A stretch of 64,000 nt of DNA, from contig JAFLBD010000002.1 of the NCBI GenBank assembly GCA_017303935.1, positions 850,784 through 914,783 on the forward strand. Direction: 5' to 3'. This document shows positions 62,429-64,000 of the stretch, in pieces. The DNA comes from Armatimonadota bacterium (GTDB lineage Bacteria; Armatimonadota; Fimbriimonadia; Fimbriimonadales; Fimbriimonadaceae). The notes beneath the pieces were generated by a model. That model saw only the letters and a list, made by a program, of their open reading frames with translations, did no database searches and had not been told where the DNA came from. The first letter of the stretch is position 1. Each line of letters opens with the position of its first letter. Made by a program: the position numbers and the translations under genes.

Positions 62429-62811
62429 GCTTGCTCCGTGGGGACCAGCCCCGAAAACGCGACGAGTAACCATCCCGTGATGAATGCAACACCTCCAAAC
62501 GGTGTGATCATTCCCAACATTCTTGTCCCAGTTGCCGCCAAGGCATACAGTGAACCTGAAAAAAGCAAACAACCGACCAGAATCAAGGCAAATCCAGCGA
62601 AAGCCCGCTTCGGCACGGAGCACCGGTCGAGAAGCAATAAAATCAGTAATGCTCCAATGGCTTGAATCTGGTGATACTGGGCACCGGTGTGAAAGATCAC
62701 CATCGATTCCGCAGGAACTTTCTCGCGAAGGCTGTGCGCGCCGAAGGCCCCGATCACGATCGAAAGTGCGACGTTGATGCCCGCCAAAGGCAATGCCCAT
62801 TTGGGTGTCAT
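62425..62811 (-). CDS. DUF423 family membrane protein
   Basis: A 128-residue protein with four hydrophobic segments. GINVALSIVIGAFGAHSLRE near the start, FHTGAQYHQIQAIGALLILL, and GSLYALAATG with ITPFGGVAFITGWLLVA are the pattern of the YgdD/DUF423 family of small inner-membrane proteins. The function is unknown. The stop overlaps the start of the lipoprotein gene by ATGA. Confidence 0.9.
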   Translation of the reverse strand: MTPKWALPLAGINVALSIVIGAFGAHSLREKVPAESMVIFHTGAQYHQIQAIGALLILLLLDRCSVPKRAFAGFALILVGCLLFSGSLYALAATGTRMLGMITPFGGVAFITGWLLVAFSGLVPTEQA

Positions 62812-62834
62812 TTCAAGGTAGAGGGTACCGAATT

Positions 62835-64000
62835 CTAAGCGGCTTCGGCGGAAGTCTTGGTCATTGATTGAAGCGCGTGAACAACCGAATCCGCAGTCTC
62901 TTTGTTCTTCTTGGCTTCGTTCATTTGGGCTTGGATGCTCTTGTACTTCTCTGAGTACTGTTCGTTGACCTGATCCACCCCTTCATCGGATCGCATTTTT
63001 GCGACCAAGTTTCGCCTGTTGAGCTCATTTTGTGCGGCCATTCGCCGCAGCCCGTCCACGATCGTGAAGATGATTCCTAGCGCAATCGGAACGCTAATGG
63101 ACAGCAAGATAATCCGCCCCAACGAACTGCTCGGGCCAATAGCTCCCGCCATCCCCGAAACGAAGGTGAGCAGAATCGCATAAATCGCGAATCCGGCGCA
63201 GCCCATGCTCGATGCGAACATACAGCCGACTTGGGTTCGGTCGCTCGAAGTTGTCAGGCCGACTTCTTGGCGATTGATCGCCTCCGTAGTCTCGCGAGTG
63301 TAGCGCAACATGTTGATCTCGTGATCGCGCCAAGCCTTCAATTCTTCAAGCGATTTCGACGAATTCGTGATCTGAATCTGGTGAGATTCGGATTCGGTTT
63401 TGGCTTGCCGGATGCAGATCGAAAGTGTATCCATCGATAGCCGCTTGCACTCTTGGCGGCTGAACCATGCCACCAAAGCGTCGTTGGAATTCACCGCCTC
63501 TTCCAATTCTGCCAGCGGCCCAGTGACGGTCAACGGCGGTTCAAGGTGAACCCCGTGCTGTTCGCCTGTGCTTTGAATTCGATCCAGCAACGAGCGCCAT
63601 TCCGCAACGTCTCGCTTTGCTTCACGGACCTGAACATCGGCAAATCGAATTGCGGACTTGTACCAATCTCCGGCTTGAGATGCTAGCTCGGCATCTCCAA
63701 GAAGGCTGAGAATTAATAGAGGGCTTGCCTCAAACGCTTCATCCAGCAAGGTCGGAAGCTCGCTCGTGTGATCCGAAAGGATCGTATACCGAACCATTTC
63801 TGCACAAGTCGAAAGGGTCTTTTCGGTTTGGTAGACCTTGAGCATGGTCTGGTACGCCGCTTCGTGCAATCCGCGCTGGGACTGTAAATGCGCGAGACAG
63901 CGACTTGACTCAATGAAAATTGCGTCGCGATACTTCGAGGTCTGAAGGGTGGCTTGAATGAACGCGGTGATCGCCGCTTCGGCGCAATTCTCCCGCATCA
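62835..64000 (-). CDS. Membrane protein with helical/coiled-coil region, 5' end probably outside window
   Basis: At least 387 residues. The N-terminal half is helical and TPR-like (YQTMLKVYQTEKTLSTCAEM), then a coiled-coil region (ITNSSKSLEELKAWRDHEIN) leads to two membrane segments (CAGFAIYAILLTFVSGMAGA, and IILLSISVPIALGIIFTIV), and the end is another long coil (YSEKYKSIQAQMNEAKKNKE). An ATG at 63998 exists, but the frame stays open to the window edge, so the true start may lie beyond. No family is recognised. Confidence 0.55.
   Translation of the reverse strand, partial: MRENCAEAAITAFIQATLQTSKYRDAIFIESSRCLAHLQSQRGLHEAAYQTMLKVYQTEKTLSTCAEMVRYTILSDHTSELPTLLDEAFEASPLLILSLLGDAELASQAGDWYKSAIRFADVQVREAKRDVAEWRSLLDRIQSTGEQHGVHLEPPLTVTGPLAELEEAVNSNDALVAWFSRQECKRLSMDTLSICIRQAKTESESHQIQITNSSKSLEELKAWRDHEINMLRYTRETTEAINRQEVGLTTSSDRTQVGCMFASSMGCAGFAIYAILLTFVSGMAGAIGPSSSLGRIILLSISVPIALGIIFTIVDGLRRMAAQNELNRRNLVAKMRSDEGVDQVNEQYSEKYKSIQAQMNEAKKNKETADSVVHALQSMTKTSAEAA

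Noticed and set aside
62429-62800. N-terminal extension of the lipoprotein frame
   Set aside because: It lies in the DUF423 gene in another frame and would bury the clear lipoprotein signal at ATG 62428.

Overview
The window is 64 kb of a bacterial chromosome with protein-coding DNA on both strands, four tRNA genes and no rRNA. The cell is Gram-negative in type: it has outer-membrane beta-barrel and OmpA-like proteins, lipoproteins and a PEP-CTERM surface protein. The mix of DUF1800, DUF4127, GH26, CrtI-type phytoene desaturase, a eukaryote/archaeal-type ProRS and many signal-peptide repeat proteins fits Armatimonadota (Fimbriimonadia) best. That is recognition by gene content only and I hold it at moderate to low confidence.

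Region 1 (1-12.8 kb) is an accessory island. It opens with a tightly overlapping gene chain: the C-terminal part of an HD phosphohydrolase, a YwgA-like protein, then drmA, drmB and drmC. A 5-cytosine DNA methyltransferase (drmMII type) converges on drmC. This is a class 2-like DISARM anti-phage locus with no drmE in view and with an HD/YwgA pair joined to its front end. Next come a serine resolvase, a ribbon-helix-helix protein with a palindrome at its start, an unknown gene, two GYF_2-domain membrane proteins and an XRE regulator. The island stops beside a tRNA-Arg(CCU) gene with odd repeats next to it, as expected of an integrated element.

Region 2 (12.9-17.9 kb) holds poorly characterised genes. 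There are two tandem paralogues of an unknown family and a membrane M48 metallopeptidase flanked by two direct copies of the 3' end of an outer-membrane protein gene, one of them a broken remnant. A small membrane protein and a small lipoprotein follow.

Region 3 (18-41.7 kb) is core and cell-surface metabolism: a TolB-like propeller protein with CtlX, an OmpA/DUF937 protein, an ECF sigma/anti-sigma pair, a CapD-type polysaccharide enzyme, a PEP-CTERM protein, tRNA-Trp, and a hydrolase-BtuF-mtnP-HEAT-rpiB run. Then come a pair of S41 proteases of which one has lost its catalytic dyad, a short LeuA, a dipeptide-type ABC permease pair, two carotenoid genes, tRNA-Ser, a lytic transglycosylase and tRNA-Pro.

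Region 4 (41.7-64 kb) holds a truncated globin with a ferredoxin-type reductase (probable NO or O2 chemistry) behind an FNR-like box, an asparagine-synthetase-like protein, FKBP, a PII protein without the uridylylation tyrosine, a large TPR protein, an RsmB-like methyltransferase and DUF1800. It continues with the translationally coupled operon scpA-scpB-dacA-rluB, in which the RluB tail is made of long tandem repeats and ends at a clear terminator. The last part has DUF4127-ruvA-ruvB-MBL, proS, a GH26 enzyme, a cysteine-less thioredoxin-fold lipoprotein, DUF423 and a partial membrane protein.
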